Shown here: positions 1 to 8,315 of the stretch, piece by piece | Numbering within the stretch: the stretch's first letter is position 1 | Layout of the letters: each line of letters opens with the position of its first letter | DNA from: Bradyrhizobium amphicarpaeae | GTDB lineage: Bacteria; Pseudomonadota; Alphaproteobacteria; Rhizobiales; Xanthobacteraceae | Assembly: GCF_002266435.3 (NCBI RefSeq) | Contig: NZ_CP029426.2 | Coordinates: 5,300,001 to 5,364,000, forward strand | Direction: 5' to 3' | Length of the DNA: 64,000 bases | Position numbers and translations under genes: made by a program | The notes under the pieces: model-generated | Told to the model about the DNA's origin: nothing | The model's input: the letters and a program-made list of their open reading frames with translations, nothing else | The model's database searches: none

Positions 1-2030
1 TGCCGCTGATCGTGGCCGAGGAGATGGAGGCCGATTGGTCCAGGGTCAAGGTGCAGCAGGCCCATGGCGACGAGGTCAAGTTCGGCAACCAGGATACCGA
101 CGGCTCGCGCAGCACGCGGCACTATCTGCTTCCGATGCGCCAGATCGGCGCCTCCGCCCGCACCATGCTGGAGCAGGCCGCGGCGAAGCGTTGGGGCGTG
201 CCGGCGACCGAGGTCAAGGCCGTCAATCACGAGGTCGTCCACAGCGCCAGCGGGCGCAAGCTCGGTTTCGGCGAACTGGCCGCCGATGCGGCCAAGGAAT
301 CGGTGCCCGCTATCGAAGGGCTCAAGCTGAAGGATTCCCGGGACTTCCGCTATCTCGGCAAGGGCCAGGTCGGCATCGTCGATCTCCATGACATCACCAC
401 CGGCAAGGCGCGTTACGGCGCCGATGTGCGGCTGCCGGGCATGAAATACGCCGTGATCGCGCGTCCGCCGGTCACAGGCGGCAAGCTGGTCTCCTTCGAT
501 CCCGATGCGGCGCTGAAGGTTCCCGGCGTCGAGAAGGTGATGAAGGTTCAGGGCTGGCCGTGGCCGTCGAAGTTCCAGCCGCTCGGCGGCGTCGCGGTGA
601 TCGCCCGCAACACCGGCGCGGCGATCAAGGGCCGCGACGCCCTGAAGCTGACCTGGGACGATGGCGCCAACGGCAAATACGACTCGGTCTCCTATCGCAA
701 GGAGCTCGAGGAGGCCTCGCGCAAGCCCGGCCTCGTCGTGCGCGCCGAGGGCGATGCCGACGCCGCGCTCAAGACCGCCGACAAGGTCGTCGTCGGCGAA
801 TACTACCTGCCCCACCTCGCCCATGTCAGCATGGAGCCGCCGGTCGCGGTTGCCGACGTCAAGGGCGACAAGGCGGAGATCTGGGCGCCGGTGCAGAGCC
901 CCGGCGGCACGCGCGAGGACGTCGCCAAGACGCTCGGCATTCCCGAGGGGAATGTCACCGTCAACGTGACGCTGCTCGGCGGCGGTTTCGGCCGCAAGTC
1001 GAAATGCGACTTCGCGCTCGAGGCCGCGCTGCTGTCGAAGGAGCTCGGCGCGCCGGTGAAGGTGCAGTGGACGCGCGAGGACGACGTCCACCACGACTTC
1101 CTGCACACCGTCTCGGTGGAGCGCATCGAGGCGGGCCTGGACAAGAGTGGCAAGGTGATCGCGTGGCGCCATCGCAGCGTCGCGCCGACCATCGCCTCGA
1201 CCTTCGCGGCCGGGGCCAAGCACGCGGCGCCCTTCGAGCTCGGCATGGGACTCGTCGACATGCCGTTCGAGATCGCCAACATCTCCTGCGAAAACCCGGA
1301 GGCCGCGGCATTCACCCGCATCGGCTGGTTCCGCTCGGTCTCGAACATTCCGCGTGCGTTTGCGGTGCAATCGATGGTCGGCGAGATCGCAGCTGCGACC
1401 GGACGCGACCAGAAGGAGACGCTGCTCGCGCTGATCGGCAGCCCGCGGATCGTCAAGCCCGCGGTGAAGGACATGTGGAACTACGGCGAGCCCCAGGACA
1501 GTTACCCGATCGACACCGCGCGCCTGCGCAAGGTGGTCGAACTGGTCGCCGAGAAGGGCGAATGGGGGCGGCCGGTCGCCAAGGGCCATGGTCTCGGCAT
1601 CGCCGTGCACCGCAGCTTCGTCAGCTACATCGCAACGATCGTCGAGGTCGCCGTCGACGACAAGGGCAAGCTGACGGTGCCACGGGTCGACACCGCGATC
1701 GACTGCGGCACCTATGTCAACCCCGAACGCATCGCCTCGCAGATCGAAGGCGCCGCGATCATGGGGCTGAGCCTCGCCAAATACGGCGAGATCAGCTTCA
1801 AGGACGGCAAGGTGCAGCAGAAGAATTTTGACGACTTCCAGGTCGTCAGGATCGACGAGTCGCCTGCGGTGACCAATGTCTACATCGTGCCGCCCGGACC
1901 GGACACACCGCCGAGCGGCGTCGGCGAGCCCGGCGTCCCGCCGTTTGCGCCAGCACTGATGAACGCGATCTTCGCCGCGACGGGAAAACGCATCCGCAGC
2001 CTGCCGCTCGGCAAGCAACTGGAAGCGTGA
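1..2030 (+). CDS. Mo hydroxylase large subunit, isoquinoline 1-oxidoreductase beta-like (5' partial)
   Basis: The reading frame is open from the first base, so the N-terminus lies outside the window. The visible part, about 675 residues, matches the molybdopterin-binding subunit of the IorB group of the xanthine oxidase family. This group oxidises N-heterocycles or aldehydes and passes electrons through a small 2Fe-2S subunit. A glycine-rich cofactor motif GGGFGRK is followed by a KVQWTREDD segment. Near the C-terminus, PPSGVGEPGVPP contains the glutamate that acts as catalytic base in the family. The exact substrate cannot be told from sequence. It differs from the second Mo hydroxylase at 18.7-22.4 kb, which is of the CoxL architecture. 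Confidence is high for the family and low for the substrate. Confidence 0.9.
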   Translation, partial: PLIVAEEMEADWSRVKVQQAHGDEVKFGNQDTDGSRSTRHYLLPMRQIGASARTMLEQAAAKRWGVPATEVKAVNHEVVHSASGRKLGFGELAADAAKESVPAIEGLKLKDSRDFRYLGKGQVGIVDLHDITTGKARYGADVRLPGMKYAVIARPPVTGGKLVSFDPDAALKVPGVEKVMKVQGWPWPSKFQPLGGVAVIARNTGAAIKGRDALKLTWDDGANGKYDSVSYRKELEEASRKPGLVVRAEGDADAALKTADKVVVGEYYLPHLAHVSMEPPVAVADVKGDKAEIWAPVQSPGGTREDVAKTLGIPEGNVTVNVTLLGGGFGRKSKCDFALEAALLSKELGAPVKVQWTREDDVHHDFLHTVSVERIEAGLDKSGKVIAWRHRSVAPTIASTFAAGAKHAAPFELGMGLVDMPFEIANISCENPEAAAFTRIGWFRSVSNIPRAFAVQSMVGEIAAATGRDQKETLLALIGSPRIVKPAVKDMWNYGEPQDSYPIDTARLRKVVELVAEKGEWGRPVAKGHGLGIAVHRSFVSYIATIVEVAVDDKGKLTVPRVDTAIDCGTYVNPERIASQIEGAAIMGLSLAKYGEISFKDGKVQQKNFDDFQVVRIDESPAVTNVYIVPPGPDTPPSGVGEPGVPPFAPALMNAIFAATGKRIRSLPLGKQLEA

Positions 2031-2102
2031 GGCGGAACAGAGGCGCGAGACGGAACACAAACGATCTCGCGCCGTTTCCTTCGATCTGACAGGAGCAGAT
2101 CG

Positions 2103-2363
2103 ATGACAAACATCCCGAAGGCGCTCGCAGTCTCGTTGCTGTCGGGCGCCTTTCTTTTGACGGCCTCCGGCGCATTTGCCCAAGGCAACACGACGCCACC
2201 GGCCACCGCGACGCGCCCCTCCGCGCCGGACCAGAACTCGCTGCCCAACGCCAACGCGCCGCCCGCCTCGACCACCCAGACCACCGGACAGCACAATCCG
2301 GATCCCAAGGTTCAGGAGATGAACCAGAAGGAAAAGGACAAGGTGGAGCGATCAGGGAAGTAG
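2103..2363 (+). CDS. small exported protein of unknown function
   Basis: This is an 86-residue protein. It has a clear Sec signal peptide (MTNIPK, hydrophobic stretch, cut after GAFA at about residue 27), followed by a hydrophilic Pro/Asn/Gln/Thr-rich tail ending in a lysine-rich segment. The upstream AGGAG about 6 bases before the ATG supports the start. It lies 72 bp after the Mo hydroxylase subunit and just before a strong hairpin, so it may be the last gene of that transcript. I do not recognise a family. The mature part looks disordered and probably stays in the periplasm. Confidence 0.6.
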   Translation: MTNIPKALAVSLLSGAFLLTASGAFAQGNTTPPATATRPSAPDQNSLPNANAPPASTTQTTGQHNPDPKVQEMNQKEKDKVERSGK

Positions 2364-2373
2364 GAAGACGCAA

Positions 2374-2405
2374 GAATGCGGCGGACGTTGCCGTCCGCCG
2401 CATTC
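2374..2405. terminator. GC-rich hairpin, probable terminator between convergent genes
   Basis: Two perfect 14-nt arms (2374-2387 and 2392-2405) flank a TTGC loop directly after the small exported protein and 42 bp before the end of the convergent PQQ dehydrogenase. There is no long T run, so it may work as a bidirectional or Rho-assisted stop. Confidence 0.6.
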
Positions 2406-2446
2406 GCCCCCCTGCTGCTCCGCTTTCTTTCGATCCGCCTGCGGAG

Positions 2447-4183
2447 CTATTTCTTCAGTGCGAACACCCAGACGACCCCGCCTTGCGGCACGTTAGCCTC
2501 GATGCCGATATTGTTGGTCACGAGCGCGTCCTGGATACGTTGCGCGTCCACGCCCCACCCCGACTGAATCGCGATGTATTGCGTGCCGTCGATCTCATAG
2601 GACACCGGCATGCCCATGATGCCGGAGTTGGTCTTCTGCTCCCACAACAGCTCGCCGGTTTTGGCGTGGAAGGCGCGGAAGTTGCGGTCATTGGTGCCGC
2701 CGACGAAGACGAGGTCGCCGGCCGTCGCCGTCACCGAGCCGAACAATTGCGATTTCGGGAAGTTGTGCTGCCACACCTTCTTGCCCGTGGCGGGATCCCA
2801 GGCCTGGAGCTCGCCGAAATGATCCGCACCCGGCTTGGTCTTCAGGCCGATATCCTCCGGCTTGGTGCCGAGCCATAGCTCGCCCGCCTTGAGCGGCACC
2901 TTCTCGCCGGTGAAGCCGCCGCAGAAATTCTCGTTGGCGGGGACATAGACGAGGCCGGTCTTCTGGCTGTAGGCCGCCGACGGCCAATCCTTGCCGCCCC
3001 ACAATGACGGACAGAACTCCACGCGCTTCCCGATGACCGGCTTGTGCGCGGGATCGACGATCGGCTTACCGGTCTCATCGATGCCCTTCCAAACGTCGGT
3101 TGCGACAAACGGCCAGCCGGCGACGTAGTTGATCTTGGTCGGGGTACGTTCAAGCACCCAGAAGATCGCGTCACGGCCCGGATGGACCAGGCTCTTGATG
3201 GTGCGGCCATCGCGCTGCAGGTCGATCAGCATGGGCGCGTCGACCTCGTCCCAATCCCATGAATCGTTCTGGTGATACTGGTGATAGGTCTTGATCTTCC
3301 CGTTCGCGGGATCGAGCGCGAGCACCGATGACGTGTAGAGGTTGTCGCCGGGATGCGTCTCGCCAGGCCATGGCGCGGCATTGCCGACGCCCCAGTAGAT
3401 CGTCTTGGTGTCCTTGTCGTAATTGCCGGTCATCCAGGCGGAGCCGCCACCGGTCTTCCAGTCATCGCCCTGCCAGGTGTCGTGACCGGGCTCGCCCTCG
3501 CCCGGGATCGTGAAGGTGCGCCACAGCTCCTTGCCGTCCTTGGCATCGAAGGCGGCAACATAGCCGCGTACGCCGAGTTCACCACCGGAGCCGCCGACAA
3601 TGACCTTGCCTTCGACGATCAGCGGCATCAGGGTCATATACTGACCCTTCCTGTAGTCCTGCACCTTGGTGTCCCACAGCACCTTGCCGGTCTTGGCGTC
3701 GAGCGCCACGACATGGTCGTCCGTCGTCGCGAGATAGAGCTTGTCCTCCCACATGCCGACGCCGCGGTTGGTCGGATGCAGCTGGAACAGGTCGTCGGGA
3801 AGCTGCCGCTTGTAGCGCCAGTATTCGTCGCCGGTCCTGGCATTGATCGCGATCACCTGCCCCATCGGCGTTGTCACGAACATGACGCCGTTATTGACGA
3901 GCGGCGGCGCCTCGTGGCCCTCGACCACGCCCGTGGCAAAGGTCCAGACCGGCGTGAGATTCTTCACGTTCGAAGCGTTGATCTGGTCGAGTGGGCTGTA
4001 GCCCTGCCCGTCATAGGTGCGACGATAGAGCATCCAATTGCCGGGTTCCGGATTCTCGAGCCGCTGCTGGGTGACCGGCGCATAGTTCTCGATCGGACCG
4101 GCGCTCGCGGCGGTCGAGACGAGGCAGGTGAAGGCGACGAAACCGGACAGGTACCATTGCTTCCTGGTGATCGACTTTTTCAT
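2447..4183 (-). CDS. PQQ-dependent alcohol dehydrogenase, lanthanide-type (XoxF/PedH-like), lacking the vicinal cysteine pair
   Basis: This is a 578-residue periplasmic quinoprotein with a Sec signal peptide (cleavage near residue 28, after TAASA). It has the eight-bladed propeller repeats of methanol/ethanol dehydrogenases (AxDAKTGKxLW and similar at 160-170, 211-221, 288-297). Metal and PQQ ligands are present: Glu202 in GGELGVRG, Asn268 in GVGNAAPW, catalytic Asp310, and Asp312 two residues later. That DxD signature is known to mark lanthanide-dependent members; the calcium enzyme MxaF has Ala at the second position. The adjacent Cys-Cys that normally packs on PQQ (CCDVVNRG) is replaced by Gln134-Leu135 before the retained NRG (139-141). 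It lies downstream of the Rieske gene on the same strand. An AAAGGGG ribosome site precedes the ATG. Substrate unknown, probably a small alcohol or aldehyde. Confidence 0.9.
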   Translation of the reverse strand: MKKSITRKQWYLSGFVAFTCLVSTAASAGPIENYAPVTQQRLENPEPGNWMLYRRTYDGQGYSPLDQINASNVKNLTPVWTFATGVVEGHEAPPLVNNGVMFVTTPMGQVIAINARTGDEYWRYKRQLPDDLFQLHPTNRGVGMWEDKLYLATTDDHVVALDAKTGKVLWDTKVQDYRKGQYMTLMPLIVEGKVIVGGSGGELGVRGYVAAFDAKDGKELWRTFTIPGEGEPGHDTWQGDDWKTGGGSAWMTGNYDKDTKTIYWGVGNAAPWPGETHPGDNLYTSSVLALDPANGKIKTYHQYHQNDSWDWDEVDAPMLIDLQRDGRTIKSLVHPGRDAIFWVLERTPTKINYVAGWPFVATDVWKGIDETGKPIVDPAHKPVIGKRVEFCPSLWGGKDWPSAAYSQKTGLVYVPANENFCGGFTGEKVPLKAGELWLGTKPEDIGLKTKPGADHFGELQAWDPATGKKVWQHNFPKSQLFGSVTATAGDLVFVGGTNDRNFRAFHAKTGELLWEQKTNSGIMGMPVSYEIDGTQYIAIQSGWGVDAQRIQDALVTNNIGIEANVPQGGVVWVFALKK

Positions 4184-4207
4184 GGACGTTCCCCTTTTTC
4201 ATCCGTT

Positions 4208-4246
4208 TGAATTCTTGTTTTGAATTGTTGTTGTGAATTCTTGTCG
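4208..4246. repeat. three tandem 13-bp repeats upstream of the PQQ dehydrogenase
   Basis: TGAATTCTTGTTT, TGAATTGTTGTTG and TGAATTCTTGTCG follow each other without gaps at 4208, 4221 and 4234. The AT-rich block starts 25 bp before the dehydrogenase start codon, inside its leader or promoter, and contrasts with the GC-rich surroundings. It could be a regulator array or an unstructured leader. Confidence 0.75.
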
Positions 4247-4322
4247 TTCGTCCCGTCGTCCGCCCAACGGCGGATACGACCTCTCGTGACGCGGGCGCGG
4301 CCCGCGCCGTCCGTCATCCCGG

Positions 4323-4967
4323 TTACGCGCCACCTACCTTTCCGATGAAGTTGCCGGCGACGCTGAGCGATCCGTCATCGAGCGCCAGCGGAAGCGCCGC
4401 GAGCCGTCGCGGCGCCGGGCCGAACACGACCTGTGCGCCCGCACGGGGATCGTATTCGGAGTTGTGACACATGCACTTGAACACCTCCTTGTCGCCGACA
4501 TCGCTCTTCACCCAGGCGGTGACGGGACAGCCGGCGTGGGCGCAGATCGCCGAATAGGCGATGATGCCGTCGACAGCGCGTTCGCGCGTCTTGTCGTCGA
4601 GCTCGGCCGGATCGAGCCGGATGATCAGGATCTCGTTGAGCCGGGATGCGCTGCGCACCACCGATGTCTTGGGATCCTTCGGCCAGGCATGCACCGGCGG
4701 TCCGCCGACCGGCAGGTCGGCCGCGGTGATCAGCTTCCCCTCCTTGTCGCCTTCGGAGAAGACGAGCACATCGCCTTTCCGGGGCCGTTCGTCGGAGCCA
4801 GGCGGATCCTCATCCGCGTGCGCGTGCACGGAACAGCCGAGGCACGCGGTGGCGGCGAGTGCGCCGAGCAGGACCGTTCGCCGCGTCTGCTCGGCGCATG
4901 CGCTGATCTCGTCCTCCGTGGGACTGTCGGTCGATGAAGGGTCGGACATAAGCGATGCGCGGGACAT
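4323..4967 (-). CDS. Tat-exported Rieske [2Fe-2S] protein
   Basis: This 214-residue protein has a twin-arginine region (TRRTVLLGALAA, Arg29-Arg30), then a hydrophobic stretch and a complete Rieske centre. Box I is CAHAGC: Cys142 and His144 are ligands and Cys147 is the disulphide cysteine. Box II is CMCH: Cys165 and His168 are ligands and Cys167 the disulphide partner. The fold resembles the iron-sulphur subunit of bc1 complexes, but no cytochrome b or c1 gene is next to it. It lies 139 bp upstream of the PQQ dehydrogenase on the same strand, which suggests electron transfer from, or coexpression with, that enzyme; this is inference. An in-frame ATG at 4949 is an alternative start. Confidence 0.8.
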   Translation of the reverse strand: MSRASLMSDPSSTDSPTEDEISACAEQTRRTVLLGALAATACLGCSVHAHADEDPPGSDERPRKGDVLVFSEGDKEGKLITAADLPVGGPPVHAWPKDPKTSVVRSASRLNEILIIRLDPAELDDKTRERAVDGIIAYSAICAHAGCPVTAWVKSDVGDKEVFKCMCHNSEYDPRAGAQVVFGPAPRRLAALPLALDDGSLSVAGNFIGKVGGA

Positions 4968-5227
4968 GTCCGCAAGCAGGCGCTGGAACTCTGCCTAAAA
5001 CAAGGCGAAGAGTTGGCGCCGCAGTGCATCAATATGGCTTTGCACGCTTTGATTGAACGACGATCAACGCATTCAAGCGTGTTTTCAAGATTTCAACGTC
5101 GTGCCGCGCGAGCCGCATGATGATTTTGCAGATCAGATCGATGATGTCGGAATTGGTGCGGCGCGCTATCGTCGCGCTGCAGAAACGCAGCGCGACATCC
5201 TGCATGTTTTGCAGGCAGCCGGTCGTC

Positions 5228-5692
5228 TCAGGATCTCAGCACGTGGCGGGGCGCGGCGATCGAACCGGCGACGGTGGCCGATGCCATCTCAAAACTGTCG
5301 GCGATGCGGCGCGCCTTGTCGATGAACAGGCCAGCTGCCGGCGGCGGACAGACCTCGCGCGCGGTTTGCTCGAACAGATCGAGCCAGCGGTCGAAATGAT
5401 CAGCCACCAGACCGAGCGGCATATGCGCCCGCATCGGCGAACCGTGATAGCGGCCGCTCATCAGCACGACCGAGGACCAAAAATCCCTGAGCCTGGCGAG
5501 ATGCTCGTCCCAATTCTGCACGACGGCGAACACCGGCCCGAGCAGCGCATCCTCGCGCACGCGGCCGTAGAAGCGGGTGACGAGTTCGGAGATCATCTCT
5601 TCGGTAATCCCGGTGCGCTCGATCGCGTCGAGAGTTAGCAGGTTCCGCCGTGCGGCCGCCGCTTCCCGCTCGGCCTTCAGTCGATCCGACAT
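5228..5692 (-). CDS. group III truncated haemoglobin
   Basis: This is a 154-residue globin of the short 2-over-2 type. Phe41-Tyr42 occupy the B9-B10 positions (FYGRVRED), and the proximal histidine is probably His99 in LVADHFDRWLDLF. Group III truncated haemoglobins bind oxygen or NO and are usually linked to microaerobic or nitrosative stress. The start at 5692 is chosen because AGAGGA lies just upstream; a longer reading to 5779 adds a non-conserved N-terminus. The 260-bp gap before the Rieske gene (4968-5227) shows no convincing coding sequence. Confidence 0.85.
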   Translation of the reverse strand: MSDRLKAEREAAAARRNLLTLDAIERTGITEEMISELVTRFYGRVREDALLGPVFAVVQNWDEHLARLRDFWSSVVLMSGRYHGSPMRAHMPLGLVADHFDRWLDLFEQTAREVCPPPAAGLFIDKARRIADSFEMASATVAGSIAAPRHVLRS

Positions 5693-5839
5693 ATCCTCTG
5701 TGTCCGTTCCGTTGTTCCCGCGGGCCGCCCACTCGACTTTGTCGGGCAAATCGTGCGCGGCGTCTTTGTCGCAGCACAAAGTGCAGGATCAGGCGGCGGG
5801 CATTTGAGGCCCGCCGCCCGCGCCAAGGTGATCAGATGA

Positions 5840-6691
5840 TCAGGCGCCGTAGCTGTAAAAGCCCTGCCCGGTCTTGCGGCCGAGATGGCCGGCATCGACC
5901 ATCTCTTTGAGCAGCGGCGCGGGCCGGTATTTGGGGTCGTTGAAGCCCTTGTAGAAGACCTCCATCACCGAAAGCATGGTGTCGAGCCCGACGAGATCGG
6001 CCAGAGCCAGCGGCCCGATCGGGTGGTTGCAACCGAGCTTCATGCCGGCGTCGATCTCTTCCGCCGTCGCGATCCCTTCCTGGAGCGCGAAGATCGCCTC
6101 GTTGATCATCGGGCACAAGATGCGGTTGACGGCGAATCCCGGGCTGTTCTTGGCGGTGATCGCGACCTTGCCGACGCGCTTGGCGAAATCGAGCGCCTTG
6201 GCGTGGGTGTCGTCGGAAGTCTGCAGGCCGCGGATGAGCTCCAGCAGCGCCATCACCGGCACCGGGTTGAAGAAGTGCATGCCGATGAAACGGTCGGGAC
6301 GATCGGTCGCCGCAGCGAGCTTCGTAATCGAAATCGACGAGGTATTGGTCGCGAGCAGCGTCCGCGGCGACAACGTCGCGCAGAGGTCCTTCAGGATCTT
6401 GACCTTTAGGTCCTCGTTCTCGGTTGCTGCCTCGATGACGAGATCACAATCGGCAAGCTTGGCGCGGTCCGTCGTGCCGGTGATGCGCTTGAGCGCCGCC
6501 TCGCGATCGGCTGCCGACATCTTCTCCTTCTTGACCAGGCGCTCGAGGCTGCCGCCGACGGTCGACAGCCCGCGGTTCACCGCTGCATCGGAAATGTCGA
6601 CCATCACGACCGAGAGTCCGGCCGCCGCGCAGATTTGCGCGATACCATTCCCCATGGTCCCTGCCCCGATGATGCCAACCGTCTGGATCAT
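5840..6691 (-). CDS. 3-hydroxybutyryl-CoA dehydrogenase
   Basis: This is a 283-residue NAD-dependent 3-hydroxyacyl-CoA dehydrogenase that interconverts acetoacetyl-CoA and 3-hydroxybutyryl-CoA. It begins with a Rossmann glycine motif GAGTMG (residues 9-14). It also has LVIEAATEN, the SSISI segment and the [11 protein letters not shown] block that carries the catalytic histidine. Length and order match the stand-alone short enzyme (Hbd/PaaH type), with no fused crotonase domain. The start at 6691 has GAGG upstream; the extension to 6751 is not conserved-looking. The role is in polyhydroxybutyrate, butyrate or aromatic-ring catabolism; context does not decide which. Confidence 0.9.
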   Translation of the reverse strand: MIQTVGIIGAGTMGNGIAQICAAAGLSVVMVDISDAAVNRGLSTVGGSLERLVKKEKMSAADREAALKRITGTTDRAKLADCDLVIEAATENEDLKVKILKDLCATLSPRTLLATNTSSISITKLAAATDRPDRFIGMHFFNPVPVMALLELIRGLQTSDDTHAKALDFAKRVGKVAITAKNSPGFAVNRILCPMINEAIFALQEGIATAEEIDAGMKLGCNHPIGPLALADLVGLDTMLSVMEVFYKGFNDPKYRPAPLLKEMVDAGHLGRKTGQGFYSYGA

Positions 6692-7046
6692 TGCCTCATA
6701 TCCTTCATCCTTGCGGGCGAGCCGTCCCGGCCCGGCCCAATGTTCCTGCATCAGGCTCTAGCACCGCCGGCGGGCGGCTGCGACCTGATCCTGCCCCTTC
6801 CTTAAAGCATCCATAGCGAGAATAAAGCCGCCGTCGGTCGCGAAAGGGCGAGATTTGGCCACCTGGCAGGCGGTTTGCCCCGAATTGCTGGTGGTCCCGA
6901 CCCGGCGCCACGCAGCGTAAGGACGGCCCGGCCGAGCTCGCTTAAGACCTCGATCTCCCCCAATCGGACGACGCGGCGGCCACAGACCGTGTGGTGTAGT
7001 CGATGCGCCACAACGGCTTCGTGCCTCACCCGCTAGCGCCGCGCAC
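6692..7046. other. 355-bp divergent intergenic region
   Basis: This region separates the divergent dehydrogenase and pstS genes. I looked for coding sequence and for a Pho box (CTGTCAT repeats) and found neither. The short open frames here have no signal, motif or ribosome site that I can support. Confidence 0.4.
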
Positions 7047-8102
7047 ATGAAGAACAACATCAAGCTATCCGTCATCCTCGCCGCTCTGCTCATCGCCACA
7101 CAAAGCCGGGCTGCCGAAACCAGGGGTGCCGGCTCAACCTTCGTTTCGCCCGTGATGGCGAAATGGACCGACACGTACAAGGCCGAGACCGGCAGCGCCG
7201 TCAGCTATCAAGCCGTCGGCTCCGGCATCGGCCTCGACCTGATTAAGAAGGAAGCCGTCGATTTCGGCGCCAGCGACATGCCGCTCGACCCGAAGGAGCT
7301 GGACAGGCTCGGGCTGATGCAATTCCCGATCGTGATCGGAGGCGTCGTGCCGGTGGTCAATATCGAGGGCATCAAGCCTGGCCAGATCCGCTTCACCGGG
7401 CAGGTGCTCGCCGACATCTACCTCGGCAAGCTCAAATCCTGGAACGATCCCGCGATCGGCGCGATCAACCCGGACGTCAATTTGCCGAACACTGCGATCA
7501 CGGTGGTTCATCGCATCGACGGCTCCGGCACGACGTTCAACTGGTCGAACTACCTCTCGAAGGTCAGCCAGCAATGGAAAGCCAGCGCGGGCGAAGCCGC
7601 TTCCGTCGAGTGGCCGCTCGGCCTCGGCGGCCGTGGCAATGACGGCGTCGCTTCGCTCGTCAGCCTCGTTCCCGGCGCGATCGGCTATCTCGAATACACC
7701 TACGCGCTGCAACGGCTCGACCGGATTTCCTTCGGGATCGTGCAGAACAGCGCCGGCAATTATGTCGTGCCCGACGCGGCATCATTTCAGGCGGCGGCAA
7801 CAAGCGCGGACTGGAAGGCGGAGAATGACTTCCATCTCGTGCTCACCAATGCGCCCGGTGAAGACGCCTACCCGATTACGGCGACGACGTTCGTGCTGAT
7901 GCCGAAGGCGCCGAAATCCCGCGAGCGGTCGGAAGCCGCCATCGACTTCATGCGCTGGCTGCTCGAGAACGGCAGGTCCCAGGCCGAGACGCTCAACTAC
8001 GTCCCGCTCCCACGCACCCTGGTCGACCAGGTCGAACGCTACTGGCATCAGAGCGTTAGAGTCGCCCCGACGGTCTCGGCTTCGACAAGCGTCAAGCGCT
8101 GA
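7047..8102 (+). CDS. pstS: phosphate ABC transporter substrate-binding protein PstS
   Basis: This is a 351-residue periplasmic phosphate-binding protein with a Sec signal peptide (cut near residue 22, after SRAAE). Phosphate-site motifs are in the usual order: RGAGSTFVSPVM, SGIGLDLI followed by FGASDMPL, and HRIDGSGTTFNW. No pstC, pstA, pstB, phoU or phoR follows; the gene stands alone before a tungstate permease. The ATG at 7047 lacks a good ribosome site, although the signal peptide supports it. It may serve a transporter encoded elsewhere or act as a scavenging paralogue. Confidence 0.88.
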   Translation: MKNNIKLSVILAALLIATQSRAAETRGAGSTFVSPVMAKWTDTYKAETGSAVSYQAVGSGIGLDLIKKEAVDFGASDMPLDPKELDRLGLMQFPIVIGGVVPVVNIEGIKPGQIRFTGQVLADIYLGKLKSWNDPAIGAINPDVNLPNTAITVVHRIDGSGTTFNWSNYLSKVSQQWKASAGEAASVEWPLGLGGRGNDGVASLVSLVPGAIGYLEYTYALQRLDRISFGIVQNSAGNYVVPDAASFQAAATSADWKAENDFHLVLTNAPGEDAYPITATTFVLMPKAPKSRERSEAAIDFMRWLLENGRSQAETLNYVPLPRTLVDQVERYWHQSVRVAPTVSASTSVKR

Positions 8103-8315
8103 AGCCGAACGCGACCAGGTTAAATTCAGTTCCCAAACCGCTCCATGTGGGTATGTTGTGATCGGCCTGCCGCCGGGAAACCTTCCCTGGCGGCAGGCGC
8201 AGCCACAAGGTGCTTTGCACCAGGATCCTCGCAGGGAATCTTTCTTGCATAGCCTTCGCAGTCCCGCCCCCGACGCTCCCAAGGCACTCCGGCTGGCGCC
8301 GACGTCCCGACGCGG
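8103..8315 (+). promoter_or_regulatory. leader region upstream of tupB with strong stem-loops
   Basis: Between pstS and tupB there are two clear hairpins. One has CCTGCCGCC pairing with GGCGGCAGG plus an inner GGGA/TCCC stem (about 8165-8197). A short GGTGC/GCACC hairpin follows at about 8211-8223. The position before a tungstate permease makes a molybdenum/tungsten-cofactor riboswitch possible, but I cannot confirm the consensus; a terminator for pstS is equally possible. Confidence 0.4.

Noticed and set aside
6692..7046. Pho box upstream of pstS
   Set aside because: I found no pair of CTGTCAT-like half-sites with the expected spacing.
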